DNA of 64,000 nucleotides from the NCBI GenBank assembly GCA_034435975.1, contig DAOTWD010000014.1, positions 62,001 to 126,000 of the forward strand, given 5' to 3'. Positions within the stretch are counted from its first letter, which is position 1. Each line of letters opens with the position of its first letter. The DNA comes from CAKZQX01 sp034435975 (GTDB lineage Bacteria; Chloroflexota; Chloroflexia; Chloroflexales; Chloroflexaceae). Positions 15,671 to 25,627 of this stretch are shown one piece after another. A program made the translations under genes and the position numbers. The notes under the pieces are model-generated. The model was not told the origin of the DNA. It saw nothing but the letters and a program-made list of their open reading frames with translations, and searched no databases.

Positions 15671-18600
15671 TCATCTCCTGATAATCGGCAGATAGACCTG
15701 CCAGTCATCATCAGTTACGCCGCCTTGCACTGTAATCGTATTAGTCACACTCGCTCCGCCGATGATTCGATCCTGATCGTCAGTCAGATAGATCGACACC
15801 TCATCGCGCTGTCCTGAACGTGCTCCTGGATTAACCGTGACATCGGCATAGAAGTGAAACTGGTTGCGAGGAACTTCAAACCCAATTTGAAACATATTCT
15901 CATTGGTGAGATCAACTCCAGGCGTATCCGAGCGGAATCGCACCGTGCTCCCCAGAGTAGACTGGGCCACAATCTTGAACGTTGCCGGGCCGTTGCTCTG
16001 ATTAGTCACTGTATGTCGAAAAGCAATTGTCTGGCCCGCCAGCACCGTACCCTGGCGATCTGGCTCAAGCCTTGCCAGCGCCTGCAAAGTCACCGTGGTG
16101 GTGTTGATGATTTCCTTGTCCTCGTCAGGATCTTCCTCAACCTGTACGGTAATTCTGGCCTCAGAACTATCATTCGCCAGCGCTTGCCGCGGGGGTGTGA
16201 CCCGTAATCGGATCTGTTCACTCTGGCCAGGTGCCAGAACCATGCTGGTCTTGTCTAAAGTCGTACTCCAGCGCTCCTGGGTGGCAGTAAAAGCAAGTGT
16301 GATCGTGGCCGTGGTGTTGCCATTGTTGCGGATAGTATGGATGTATTCTGCTGGCTGCCCAGGCAGGGTCAACCCGAATGAACCGGGTGGTTCAATCGCC
16401 AGTTTGATACTCTCGGTTACGCGGGTTGTATTACGCACCGCATCCGCAAGCCGATTATCAAGCGTGTTGGCGACCGTTACCGCCAGCGTGTGAGGCAGAT
16501 TAAGCTGCACATTACTGGCCGGGCCAGCCGGTGCCTGCAACGTCACTGTCACCGGACGCGACGCCTGCGCCGGAACGATAAACGTGCCTGGCGGATCGAG
16601 CGTGGCCGTCCATCCCAGGCTCGACCAGTAATCAAGCTGGAACTCATCCTCAATCGTGCCCATATTGGTCACCGTGTGGCGATAGGCATACGATTCCGTC
16701 GGTGCGATCCACTCTGGCTCATCTGGTCGCGACGGTGTAATCTGCACAGCACGGATAACTCTGAAAATCCCATACTCTGAGGTGTTGCCTGCAAAATCGG
16801 TAGCGGTCAGCAAGATCTGTGCAGGGATTTCAGGCAGTTCCACACTGAAAAAGCCCGTCTCATCTACCATTGGATCATTTTCAACCAGCTTACGGAAGCC
16901 CTGCCCATCCGGAACGGGTAAGGCCGGATTGGGAGCAAAAATCTGGACGGTGCAGGTGATACAGGCGGCGGTGGTGAAGGGTGGCAACCCTCCCGTATCG
17001 GTAAGAACGTAGCCCGATAGCACACCCTCACGTGATAGACGCATTCCCAGATCGCGTGGCAGCCCCCATTCTGTCGCATCAACAAGTGGGGGAGCAATAC
17101 CGTGATTCGGGTGATTCGGATTGGCATTTGTTCCCGGAGCCGTCATCGGTTCAAGGCGAATACCGCCACGCTCTGTGCCTGCTGTATTTCCAGAAATGCG
17201 GTTGTCAATCATGCGGATGCCCTGTGGCGAAAGCTCGTTACTCCCCTGTACCAGAATGCCAATCGTGTTGCTATAAACCGTGTTGCGGCTGATCAAGGCT
17301 GAACGTGTATTGCCATGAACATGGATACCATTACCGCCATTACGCACGATACTGGAGTTAGACTGAATGGTCGTATTCACACTGCCAGTCAGGTCAATCC
17401 CGTGCTGCGTATTCTGATTGACTTCATTCACACTCACTGTTGTATTCGCGCTATCGGTCACTGCAATCCCATGCCGGGTATTGTAATTGACCTGATTGAA
17501 CTGGATCACGGTCTCTAGAGCCTGGTTCAGGACAACTCCCCCACGATTGAAGGCGATCAGGTTGGACTCGACCGTGCTGGTCACCGTATTGGACAGATTC
17601 AGGCCATCCAGAGCATTACCGCGTGGTAGCAAGCGCACACCCTGCGCGTCACCTGGATCAGGGATGCCGCCAATGCGATTCGATTGCACCGTGCTGGCGG
17701 TAGTGCCCACCAGGCTGATCCCATGCCCTTGATTTTGTGCAATCCAGTTGCCTTCGGGAAGCATTGGCCCACCAATTGTGAGCGTTGTCGTCTTGTCTGC
17801 CCGCAAACCGTCACCGGTATTGGGTGCGGCGACGATAAAAGGTTCATTCGCTCCCGCTTTGTTTTTGCGCAACCCGATAATATTGCCGGTAACGGTGACG
17901 ACACGAGTACCCACAATATCAATGCCCGGCCCGGTATTGCCGCTGATCACATTGCGTCGCGCCGCATCGTTGAGATCGCCCCCGCCGATCAATGTACGCA
18001 ATGACGTACCCTCTACGCGCACACCGCCGGTACCATTCGGTACACTGGCGGCCCCCACCACATCCAGGCCAATGATGCTGCCCATGATGGTGGTTGAAAC
18101 AGCATTCGTCACCCGAATACCATATGCAGTGTTGCCCGCGATCAGGTTTCCGGCCTCGATGCGTGTCTCCGGTGCACGCGAAATACGAATACCATCGCCC
18201 TGGTTGGGCAACATAACCGTGCCATTGGTGACCGAGGGATCGGGTACCACACCAATATGCACTCCGGCAATGGTATTGTTGCGGGTGTTCAGACCGTCAA
18301 TGACGATCCCATGATCCTGATTACCCACTATCAGCGTTTGGGCAGTGGGGGAGCCAGTTATCCGATTGTCGGACGCGCCAACGTCAATGCGAATACCACT
18401 CCGTTGATTACCCAGATTGGCCTCAGTCCCACTCATACCGGTGCCGATAGAGACTCCCCGGATTTCATTGCCGGTCGTTCCCGCGCCCCGCAGAACGATT
18501 CCGTTCCCCACATTATTGCTAATCAGCATGGGGGCTGATGGTATACCTAACACACTGTTATTTTTCGCACCAGCCTCAATCAAGATACCATCGCCCAGAT

Positions 18601-19648
18601 TGCGATAATCTGGTTGGGGTTCCGGGTCAGGGTCAGGATCAGGGTCAGGATCGGGGTCGGGCGGTGGTGGCGGCGCAGGTGGTCGGGGATTCCCAAAATT
18701 GTCGGTACCGATAAAGTTACCCTGGATGGTGTTGGTCATAGTGTTGGTACCGGCCAGGCGAATGCCAGCACGGCCATTGCCGGCGATAATATTGGCTGCG
18801 TTTGGATTGGTGCCACCAATAAGGTTCTGGGTACTGCTGCCATTACCGGTACTAAAAATCTGTACCCCAAATTGCCCATTACCCAGTACATCAACCGTCG
18901 TAAGACCTGTTCTCACAACACCGATAAAGTTGCCCTGTACAAAGTTTGCGTCAGCATTGTTTAAGAGAACCCCGTTCTGGGTATTACCACTAATGTAGTT
19001 AGCTGACCCGAAATTTGGTGTTACTCCTCCAATGAGGTTGCCCGTCCCACCGGCAATCCGTACGCCACTAAAGTTGCGTAAACTCGGGTCTGGTTGTGTA
19101 CCTAGTGGAGTGATCCCGATGAAATTGCCAATAACTTTATTATTAGAACCGCTGATATAGATGCCCGAACCCAGGAACGGTTCAGTGCCTGTGTCACTAA
19201 AGCCATAGATGCTCAGGCCAGAAATCGTGTTATTATCAGAAGCAAGATGAAAGCCGACGGACTTACCTATGCCATTCACCGCTATCAGCGGCACACCAAA
19301 ACTTGGGCCGCGAATCTCGGTATTACCAATCGTGATCGCCGGCAGCGGCCCGGTCGGGTTGTTAATATGTATCGTCTGATTATTCAGCGCATTGGCAAAG
19401 GTAATCAGAATGCGCGTACCAGGTTGCTGCTTATTGGCCGTTTCAATCGCCTGGCGTAGTGTACAATCATTCGCTGCCGTGGTACAGAAGGTTCCGCCTT
19501 CAGACGTATCCGCATCACCAGGATTGTCCACCACATATTGAATATCAAACTCTTGCGCCCGTATTGGCGCAGGCACGGTGGCGATCACCGTTAGCAGCGT
19601 CACCAGAATTACCGGCAGATGTAACCAGCGTCCAGGAGTAGACGACAT
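15671..19648 (-). CDS. Secreted CSLREA-type right-handed beta-helix protein
   Basis: A 1325-residue exported protein. A signal peptide (VILVTLLTVIATVPAPIRA) is followed by a CSLREA-type block (TFCTTAANDCTLRQAIETAN). A very long right-handed beta-helix made of NxI/xGN repeats (for example NTISGLSIYGF, NVISGNTGPGIDI) covers about residues 80-900 and is split near residue 350 by a Pro/Asp hinge (DPDPDPDPDPDPEPQP). The C-terminal third has several Ig-like domains (NEW3/DUF11 style, TVTNMGTIEDEF) and the protein ends WQVYLPIIRR. AGGAG lies six bases before the ATG at 19648. It is probably a cell-surface or matrix protein; whether it binds polysaccharide is unknown. Confidence 0.85.
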   Translation of the reverse strand: MSSTPGRWLHLPVILVTLLTVIATVPAPIRAQEFDIQYVVDNPGDADTSEGGTFCTTAANDCTLRQAIETANKQQPGTRILITFANALNNQTIHINNPTGPLPAITIGNTEIRGPSFGVPLIAVNGIGKSVGFHLASDNNTISGLSIYGFSDTGTEPFLGSGIYISGSNNKVIGNFIGITPLGTQPDPSLRNFSGVRIAGGTGNLIGGVTPNFGSANYISGNTQNGVLLNNADANFVQGNFIGVVRTGLTTVDVLGNGQFGVQIFSTGNGSSTQNLIGGTNPNAANIIAGNGRAGIRLAGTNTMTNTIQGNFIGTDNFGNPRPPAPPPPPDPDPDPDPDPDPEPQPDYRNLGDGILIEAGAKNNSVLGIPSAPMLISNNVGNGIVLRGAGTTGNEIRGVSIGTGMSGTEANLGNQRSGIRIDVGASDNRITGSPTAQTLIVGNQDHGIVIDGLNTRNNTIAGVHIGVVPDPSVTNGTVMLPNQGDGIRISRAPETRIEAGNLIAGNTAYGIRVTNAVSTTIMGSIIGLDVVGAASVPNGTGGVRVEGTSLRTLIGGGDLNDAARRNVISGNTGPGIDIVGTRVVTVTGNIIGLRKNKAGANEPFIVAAPNTGDGLRADKTTTLTIGGPMLPEGNWIAQNQGHGISLVGTTASTVQSNRIGGIPDPGDAQGVRLLPRGNALDGLNLSNTVTSTVESNLIAFNRGGVVLNQALETVIQFNQVNYNTRHGIAVTDSANTTVSVNEVNQNTQHGIDLTGSVNTTIQSNSSIVRNGGNGIHVHGNTRSALISRNTVYSNTIGILVQGSNELSPQGIRMIDNRISGNTAGTERGGIRLEPMTAPGTNANPNHPNHGIAPPLVDATEWGLPRDLGMRLSREGVLSGYVLTDTGGLPPFTTAACITCTVQIFAPNPALPVPDGQGFRKLVENDPMVDETGFFSVELPEIPAQILLTATDFAGNTSEYGIFRVIRAVQITPSRPDEPEWIAPTESYAYRHTVTNMGTIEDEFQLDYWSSLGWTATLDPPGTFIVPAQASRPVTVTLQAPAGPASNVQLNLPHTLAVTVANTLDNRLADAVRNTTRVTESIKLAIEPPGSFGLTLPGQPAEYIHTIRNNGNTTATITLAFTATQERWSTTLDKTSMVLAPGQSEQIRLRVTPPRQALANDSSEARITVQVEEDPDEDKEIINTTTVTLQALARLEPDRQGTVLAGQTIAFRHTVTNQSNGPATFKIVAQSTLGSTVRFRSDTPGVDLTNENMFQIGFEVPRNQFHFYADVTVNPGARSGQRDEVSIYLTDDQDRIIGGASVTNTITVQGGVTDDDWQVYLPIIRR

Positions 19649-20159
19649 AGTACACTCCTTGCGCCGCCTGAAAGCGGGCATATTCACAGGAGGACAGAAA
19701 AAGTGCATAACCAGCATCGGCGTGGCCTATATGCCACCTGTACTTTCATTGCCGCCTCATTGTAGCACGGAAAAGACGATTGTGAACTAGGAAAGTGGTA
19801 CTAGAAACTGTACCATGGTTCATTTCAGTCGCCTGAGAGTCTAATACAAATCTAACGCGATTCTTGCGCAAGACTAGTGAAAAGCAGGTACACTGGTCTA
19901 CAATAATACTAAGGATACCGTGTGTGCCTGTTGCTATAGCAAGCCAATACTATAAAACCAGGTGTCCAGGCTCTAGCCTGAGCCAGGTGGAAGCCTGGAC
20001 TTCATTCCTGCACAACCGATTAAAGGTTGCTCTATAGCAATTCTGATATACATCACCTGGGATAGGATTGCTCCAGATTATTACGTGATATCTCTCAAGG
20101 TTAGGATTATTACATTACGAACAAGTTTGTGTTAATTTTTTTGAGGAGGCAGATACACT
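19649..20159. other. Divergent intergenic region before dnaK
   Basis: The 511-base gap between the beta-helix gene and dnaK should carry promoters in both directions. It has a hairpin GTCCAGGCT/AGCCTGGAC (19964-19972 and 19992-20000) and palindromes TTGCTATAGCAA (19931) and TTGCTCTATAGCAA (20027). I see no CIRCE element (TTAGCACTC-N9-GAGTGCTAA), so HrcA control of dnaK is not supported. Confidence 0.5.
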
Positions 20160-22037
20160 ATGGCAAAAATAGTTGGAATTGACCTGGGAACCACGAACTC
20201 GGTGGTAGCGGTCATGGAAGGCGGTGACCCTGTGGTGATCCCCAATGCCGAAGGTAATCGCACCACGCCATCGATGGTGGCATTTGCCAAAAATGGTGAG
20301 CGGTTAGTTGGGCAGACGGCCAAGCGTCAGGCGACGATTAACCCCGAAAACACAATTTATTCGGTTAAGCGCTTCATCGGGCGCGACTACGCTGACACTG
20401 ACGTTGAACGCGAGATGGTACCATTCCAGGTAACGAAAGGCCCACGTGGCGATGTACGCATTAACGTGCCACAGACGGGCAAAGATTATGCACCACAGGA
20501 AATCAGTGCGATGGTGTTGCAGAAGTTGAAGACCGACGCCGAGGCCTATCTGGGTGAACCGGTAACGAAGGCCGTCATTACCGTACCAGCCTACTTCAAC
20601 GACAGCCAGCGCCAGGCCACGAAGGACGCAGGCAAGATTGCGGGCCTCGAAGTATTACGGATTATCAACGAGCCGACCGCAGCCGCACTGGCCTATGGCC
20701 TGGACAAGAAAAAGGACGAGACGATCCTGGTCTTCGACCTTGGTGGTGGAACCTTCGACGTGAGTATTCTCGAAGTCGGTGAAGGTGTGGTCGAAGTAAA
20801 GGCCACCAGTGGCGATACGCACCTGGGCGGCGATGACTACGATGCCCGGATTGTCGATTGGATCGTTGAAGAGTTCCGCAAGGATCAGGGCATTGATCTC
20901 AGCAAGGATCGGCAGGCGTTGCAACGGCTCAAGGAAGCGGCAGAAAAGGCCAAGATGGAACTCTCCAGCGTGATGGAGACCGAGATTAACCTGCCGTTCA
21001 TTACCGCTGACGCCAGCGGCCCGAAGCACCTGGCCATGCGCCTGAGCCGGGCGAAGTTTGAGCAGTTAACCAGCATGCTCACCGAGCGCCTGCGCGGGCC
21101 AGTCAATCAGGCCTTGAAAGACTCGGGCTTGAAGGCAAGCGATATTGATGAGGTGGTACTGGTCGGTGGTAGTACACGTATGCCTGTGGTACAGGAACTG
21201 GTACGCAAAATGATCGGCAAAGAGCCGAACAAGAGTGTGAACCCGGATGAAGTGGTGGCGATTGGAGCAGCGATCCAGGCTGGCGTACTCGGCGGCGATG
21301 TCAAGGGCGTAGTGTTGCTCGATGTGACGCCTCTGTCGCTAGGTGTTGAAACGCTTGGTGGCATTATGACTAGACTGATCGATCGCAATACGACCATTCC
21401 GACACAAAAGAGCGAGATCTTCTCTACCGCTGCCGATGGTCAAACCGCAGTCGACATTCACGTCTTGCAGGGCGAGCGTGAGATGGCAAGTGACAACATG
21501 ACGTTGGGTCGCTTCCGGCTGGAAGGTATTCCACCGGCACCACGTGGTGTACCACAAATTGAAGTGACGTTTGACATTGATGCAAACGGTATTTTGAACG
21601 TTTCGGCTAAAGATAAGGCAACGGGTAAGGAGCAGCGCATTACCATTACTGCCAGTACCAACCTGAGCAAGAGCGAAGTTGAGCGTATGGTGAATGAAGC
21701 CAGGGCTCACGCCGAAGAGGACAAGCGTCGGCGGGCTGTCGTCGAACTAAAGAACCAGTCTGACAGTATGGCCTACCAGAGTGAGCGTACGCTCAATGAT
21801 CTGGGAGACAAGGTGGATAGCATCGAGCGTCAGCGCATCGAGGGCTTGATCAAAGATCTGCGTGATGCAATTGCTCAGGAAGACGAAAACCGGATGCGGA
21901 GCCTTTCCAATGAGTTGCAGCAGGCGATGTATCGCATCTCGCAGGGTGCGTATGGCGATGGACAGGCGCAAGGACAACCGGGGCAACCGGGGCGCAAAGA
22001 CGAGGGTGTCGTCGAAGGGGAGTATACCGTCGAGTAA
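20160..22037 (+). CDS. dnaK: Chaperone protein DnaK (Hsp70)
   Basis: The 625-residue ATP-dependent chaperone binds exposed hydrophobic segments of client proteins. Actin-like ATPase signatures are GIDLGTTNSVVAVMEGG (residues 6-22), VFDLGGGTFDVSILEV and VLVGGSTRMP; the substrate-binding domain starts near DVTPLSLGVETLGG, and the C-terminal tail is Gly/Gln-rich ending GEYTVE. GAGGAGG precedes the ATG. dnaJ and grpE are not adjacent, so this is a solitary dnaK; the genome may have other copies. Confidence 0.98.
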   Translation: MAKIVGIDLGTTNSVVAVMEGGDPVVIPNAEGNRTTPSMVAFAKNGERLVGQTAKRQATINPENTIYSVKRFIGRDYADTDVEREMVPFQVTKGPRGDVRINVPQTGKDYAPQEISAMVLQKLKTDAEAYLGEPVTKAVITVPAYFNDSQRQATKDAGKIAGLEVLRIINEPTAAALAYGLDKKKDETILVFDLGGGTFDVSILEVGEGVVEVKATSGDTHLGGDDYDARIVDWIVEEFRKDQGIDLSKDRQALQRLKEAAEKAKMELSSVMETEINLPFITADASGPKHLAMRLSRAKFEQLTSMLTERLRGPVNQALKDSGLKASDIDEVVLVGGSTRMPVVQELVRKMIGKEPNKSVNPDEVVAIGAAIQAGVLGGDVKGVVLLDVTPLSLGVETLGGIMTRLIDRNTTIPTQKSEIFSTAADGQTAVDIHVLQGEREMASDNMTLGRFRLEGIPPAPRGVPQIEVTFDIDANGILNVSAKDKATGKEQRITITASTNLSKSEVERMVNEARAHAEEDKRRRAVVELKNQSDSMAYQSERTLNDLGDKVDSIERQRIEGLIKDLRDAIAQEDENRMRSLSNELQQAMYRISQGAYGDGQAQGQPGQPGRKDEGVVEGEYTVE

Positions 22038-22052
22038 AAACCCGCACGGTTT

Positions 22053-22084
22053 CAACGTTGGAACGCACTGGCGTTCCAACGTTG
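22053..22084 (+). terminator. Hairpin after dnaK
   Basis: Perfect 14-base stem CAACGTTGGAACGC with its complement and a 4-base loop, 16 bases after the dnaK stop. No T-run follows. It is built from the same CAACGTT/GGAACG units as the octamer arrays seen elsewhere. Confidence 0.65.
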
Positions 22085-22268
22085 GAATACCTGGTGAAGA
22101 TGCGAGCATGCGAAGATGCAGAGATACGGGGAAGCCGTGTCGTTTCATGCGCTGTCACTTCGTTGCCTTGTCTACCACTCATACACCATGAAAAGCCCGG
22201 CTTTCGCCTGGCTATTGCTCCGTCCAATCTTTCACCCGGACTCCCGGTTTTTGAATAGGATGGCGCTA

Positions 22269-22892
22269 TCACGCCGACGCTGACACGCCGGGTGCATGTA
22301 AAAAAAATAACGCCTGCTGGCGAGCGGCTGCAAAAGCGCGACTCCGATCCAACGACGGGGCCGGATCACCATATACACGCCAGCCACAACAGCAGGTACA
22401 CGGCAGCGGCAGAACCCCCATATACCCTAACACATCCTTAATTGGATAGCCCAGTGCCAACCCGATCTCGTGCGGAATGGTACCCGTCTCTTTCCAGCGG
22501 CGTGCCACTTCAGCCAGAAATGCAGCTGGATCAAGGCCGCACACATAGTTCAGGGTGCAGGAAAGAATGCATGGTGAAACCGCAGTCAGTACCTCCTGTA
22601 CCAGCTCGGCCCGATAGATGATCACCTGCGTAGCAAACGCGGTCTGATAGAGAACATGGGAAGAGAGATCCCAGGACTCGGCCAGTTGCGCAACACACGC
22701 CAGCCGTTGTGCCAGCGGCAGATCAAACTGGTTTGACGTCAGTGACAGCAGTTCGCCCGCCTTGCGACCGAAAATCACGCTGGAGATACTCACAAATAGC
22801 CACTTCTCAAATTCGGCTTCTGTCGAAGAACTGTCCGTTACCCGCAGCTTCCAGTGTACGAACCGCTCTGATTCTATCCAGGGTATATCCAC
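22269..22892 (-). CDS. DUF3793 family protein
   Basis: A 207-residue protein matching the DUF3793 pattern: an N-terminal helical part with SISSVIFGRKAGELLSL, a central CILSCTLNY segment, and the C-terminal signature IPHEIGLALGYPIKDVLGYM followed by CTCCCGWRVYGD. Function is not established; the family often sits near iron or heme genes. It starts with GTG behind AAGGAGG and is directly downstream of the DtxR-type regulator (one-base gap), so it is the last gene of an iron-related operon. The unusual CTCCC run could bind metal or heme. Confidence 0.75.
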   Translation of the reverse strand: MDIPWIESERFVHWKLRVTDSSSTEAEFEKWLFVSISSVIFGRKAGELLSLTSNQFDLPLAQRLACVAQLAESWDLSSHVLYQTAFATQVIIYRAELVQEVLTAVSPCILSCTLNYVCGLDPAAFLAEVARRWKETGTIPHEIGLALGYPIKDVLGYMGVLPLPCTCCCGWRVYGDPAPSLDRSRAFAAARQQALFFLHAPGVSASA

Positions 22893-22893
22893 G

Positions 22894-23559
22894 CTAGACC
22901 TCCTTCATCACTTCCTCGACCTCAATCTCACAGGCGATGGCATAGGCAATAGCCACCGTCCGGTCATCAATTTTCAAGACCAGCGGCCCCTCAAAGGGCG
23001 CAACCTCCAGCACCTCCACCTGTGCATTCGGCACCAGTCCTAATTCAGATATATAGCGCAACCGCGCCTGATCCAGGTCATTAATACGCTGTACCACCAC
23101 CGTCGCACCAGCAGATACACATGCCAGCGTGGGATAGTGCTCCATGGCGATCGTGCCATCCTTGCCAGGAATAGGATAGCCATAGGGATCGACACGAGGA
23201 TATCCCAACAACTCCTCCAGGCGATCTGCCAGCCGATCCGACATCACATGCTCCAGGCGGCAGGCCTCCTCATACACCTCATCCAACAAATAACCCGCCA
23301 TCTGCACCAGGAAAGTCGCTGCCAGACGATGTTTGCGCAGCACATTCAAGGCCACCTCGCGTCCTCGCGCTGTCAGCGAGACCCCCTGTCGCCATTCGTG
23401 ATATACATAGCCCTGCTCTGCCAATCGTCGCACTTTCTCAGATACGCTGGGTAAACTGACATCAAGCGTGGCCGCAATGTCACTGGTCGAGGCATACATC
23501 GCTTTGAGGGTCAGTCGATAGATGGTAATCAAATACATCTCTGTCGACTCAGTAGCCAT
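22894..23559 (-). CDS. DtxR/IdeR-type iron-dependent repressor
   Basis: A 221-residue metal-responsive repressor that binds DNA when loaded with Fe(II) or Mn(II). An N-terminal winged helix (YLITIYRLT to LAEQGYVYHEW) is followed by the metal and dimerisation domain with EACRLEHVMSDRL; the Cys, Glu and His in this block correspond to the primary metal site of DtxR, favouring iron over manganese type. A C-terminal FeoA/SH3-like domain covers the last 75 residues. The ATG overlaps the stop of the permease gene (TGATG), indicating translational coupling. It probably controls its own operon and other iron genes. Confidence 0.92.
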   Translation of the reverse strand: MATESTEMYLITIYRLTLKAMYASTSDIAATLDVSLPSVSEKVRRLAEQGYVYHEWRQGVSLTARGREVALNVLRKHRLAATFLVQMAGYLLDEVYEEACRLEHVMSDRLADRLEELLGYPRVDPYGYPIPGKDGTIAMEHYPTLACVSAGATVVVQRINDLDQARLRYISELGLVPNAQVEVLEVAPFEGPLVLKIDDRTVAIAYAIACEIEVEEVMKEV

Positions 23560-24821
23560 CACCTCAACTCCTTCGATGCGCCATCAGAGTGGCGCATGGA
23601 TACATACAATAGACAAGGCAGGCCGATCAGCGTCGTTATCAGACCAGCCGGTAGCTCATTGACGAGAGCAATTGACAGCACCGCTTGTGAAACAAGCCGC
23701 GCCACAATATCGGCCAGCAGCAACATACTCATCCCAAAAATTGGGCTGAACAGCAGCACCGGGCGGATTTCAGCACCCACGACCCACCGTGCCAGCAGTG
23801 ATCCCAGAAGGCCCAGATAGCCAATGGCCCCTACTACCCCGACCGCGCTGCCAGTAACAATTCCGGCGGCTCCCAGCCAGAGCATCCGTGAGCGAGGCTG
23901 TCCGCTACGGGTCAGTGTGGGCCTCCAGGCAATCAGGAGCGCAAGAAAGAGCGCCAGGAGCGCCCACGGCCAGAGCGACTGCCAGGCACCCCAACCCCGT
24001 CGGTCTAGTGACCCGATCGACCACCACAGGAAGGTATTCACTTGCACATCCGGGAACAACAGCAGCAGCGCTATGACCGGTGCGCCGACACTGATAACCA
24101 ATCCGACCAGCGTGCTGCCTACGACAGACGGTGGAGTGGAACGAACCAGAACATACAGCGGCAAACTGGCAAGCAAACAACCAGCCAGACCGACCAGCGG
24201 TAACACACTGGCGCCTGGTAGTGCCCACGGATCAACATAGATCAGCCAGAGAACAATCAGCAATGCCCCACCAGACGCAATGCCCAGTGGCCCGGCATCG
24301 GCCAGACGATTCCGGGTGCCGATTTGCAATAGCACCCCCGCCAGACTAAACATGGCCCCGGTCACGCCAGCAACCAGCAGGCGGGGAACGCGCACACTCC
24401 AGATAATGCTCTGCTGAACGGGATCATCCACCTGGCCCAGCAATGCTGCAACAAGTTGATCCGGCCTGAGTAGCACGGTACCAATGCAGAGATGAGTCAA
24501 GGCCAGACCTGACACCAGGATCATGCTCACCACCAGCAGCAGTACCAGGTGTGACGGGGTTCCTGGTTGCAATCGCATCCTGGTGATGAACCGCGTCTGA
24601 GCATAATCCGCTACACTGGTCGGTGGAATGTCGGTAGGGACAGCATCACGCATGGCCGAGTCATTCTGAACGCATAAGCGTTGTTCCTCAGAGCGTTGCC
24701 ACCAAATCTGCCACCATCCCCGATATGAGCGCTGCGTAACGTATAGGAGTCCTCCACAGAGCAACGCCAGCAGCAGCGCCAGGAGTATCTGCAGGAGCGT
24801 GACCAGATCAAACAGGTGCAT
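23559..24821 (-). CDS. FecCD-family ABC transporter permease with N-terminal extension
   Basis: A 420-residue membrane protein. From about residue 90 it is a FecCD/BtuC-type iron-siderophore or heme permease with 9-10 helices, including VRVPRLLVAGVTGAMFSLAG and IGYLGLLGSLLARW. The first 85 residues are extra: one hydrophobic helix (LLQILLALLLALLCGGLLYV) and a charged linker with Trp-rich WWQIWWQRSEE. No binding protein or ATPase lies beside it. The operon order is permease, DtxR regulator, DUF3793, all coupled by TGATG or a one-base gap. Its start overlaps the stop of a decayed upstream gene. Confidence 0.85.
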   Translation of the reverse strand: MHLFDLVTLLQILLALLLALLCGGLLYVTQRSYRGWWQIWWQRSEEQRLCVQNDSAMRDAVPTDIPPTSVADYAQTRFITRMRLQPGTPSHLVLLLVVSMILVSGLALTHLCIGTVLLRPDQLVAALLGQVDDPVQQSIIWSVRVPRLLVAGVTGAMFSLAGVLLQIGTRNRLADAGPLGIASGGALLIVLWLIYVDPWALPGASVLPLVGLAGCLLASLPLYVLVRSTPPSVVGSTLVGLVISVGAPVIALLLLFPDVQVNTFLWWSIGSLDRRGWGAWQSLWPWALLALFLALLIAWRPTLTRSGQPRSRMLWLGAAGIVTGSAVGVVGAIGYLGLLGSLLARWVVGAEIRPVLLFSPIFGMSMLLLADIVARLVSQAVLSIALVNELPAGLITTLIGLPCLLYVSMRHSDGASKELR

Positions 24822-25110
24822 CACCTATTCCCCTCAACGAATGTCAGATCTGTGCCAGTGGTTGCCAGCAGCGACTGACGAGCCATCTGTCTTCCTCGTT
24901 CGGTCAGCAGCAGCCCGCCAGCCTGGTTACGGATCAGGCCGCGTTGCTCGGCACGACGCCCAACACAAGTGGCAAAAACCGGTTGCCAGCGCATCTATAG
25001 AGATGCTCAAAGCGACTCTCGCTGATCGCATCAGGCTGGCCCTCATAATTGAACAGCAGCAGCGCCAGCATAGTCTGGGCAAACTCACGCCGTTGTCACA
25101 GACGCCGCAG
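24821..25110 (-). pseudogene. Decayed winged-helix gene upstream of the permease
   Basis: Two frames on the minus strand hold what looks like one domain: AQTMLALLLFNYEGQPDAIS in one frame, then RRAEQRGLIRNQAGGLLL and TERGRQMARQSLL in another, separated by a frameshift and a stop near 25000. The second piece reads like the wing of a DtxR-type winged helix, such as that fused to the C-terminus of some metal ABC permeases. Its stop overlaps the permease ATG in TGATG. I infer a once coupled upstream metal-transport gene that has been lost. Confidence 0.5.
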
Positions 25111-25627
25111 CGTGACCGCGATCAGACCATGTTTCGCCTCCTGCCCTTGCACTCCACATTGCATTGTCTACTGCCGCTATGTAGTATAAACAGATAGTAT
25201 TAGAACAACCTAATGTATGTTACGAGCATATACCACTTTGTCTTATTTGTCAATGTACACCATAACAATCATCGAGATTTCATCAGGATCACCTATGACA
25301 GGAGAAATCCAGCTTCTACAGGCCATCACCAGTAGCTCTCCCACATATCTGACCAGCTTACTCAAACACGCCGAAGTCGTGATGAGTCACTACTAAAGAA
25401 GAGATTAGCTAAACCTTTTAGGCATCAGGAAGGTGTAGATACAGCGATGATAGATTAGACACATGGTAGCAGGGGTTGGTGATCGAAGATTCAGGGATGC
25501 CTTAGTGGAAATTTCTTAACTATTGCCTACCGAGAGCGGTCAAACATGGCTTTCCGGGGGAATGCCACCAGTTATGGAAGGGTCGGCAGCCATGGTGCCC
25601 CCAGACTCAGGTCGAGTTGAACTGTGG
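25111..25627. other. Gap without recognised genes
   Basis: Nothing recognisable in about 500 bases. One 33-codon plus-strand frame (25294-25395, starting ATGACAGGAGAAATCC) has no ribosome site or resemblance. Base composition becomes AT-richer from 25200 to 25520. Confidence 0.4.

Noticed and set aside
18600..18680. Frameshift or assembly error at the DP repeat of the beta-helix protein
   Set aside because: The frame is open on both sides and Pro/Asp hinges are normal in such surface proteins.
19801..20159. CIRCE/HrcA operator before dnaK
   Set aside because: No TTAGCACTC inverted repeat is present.
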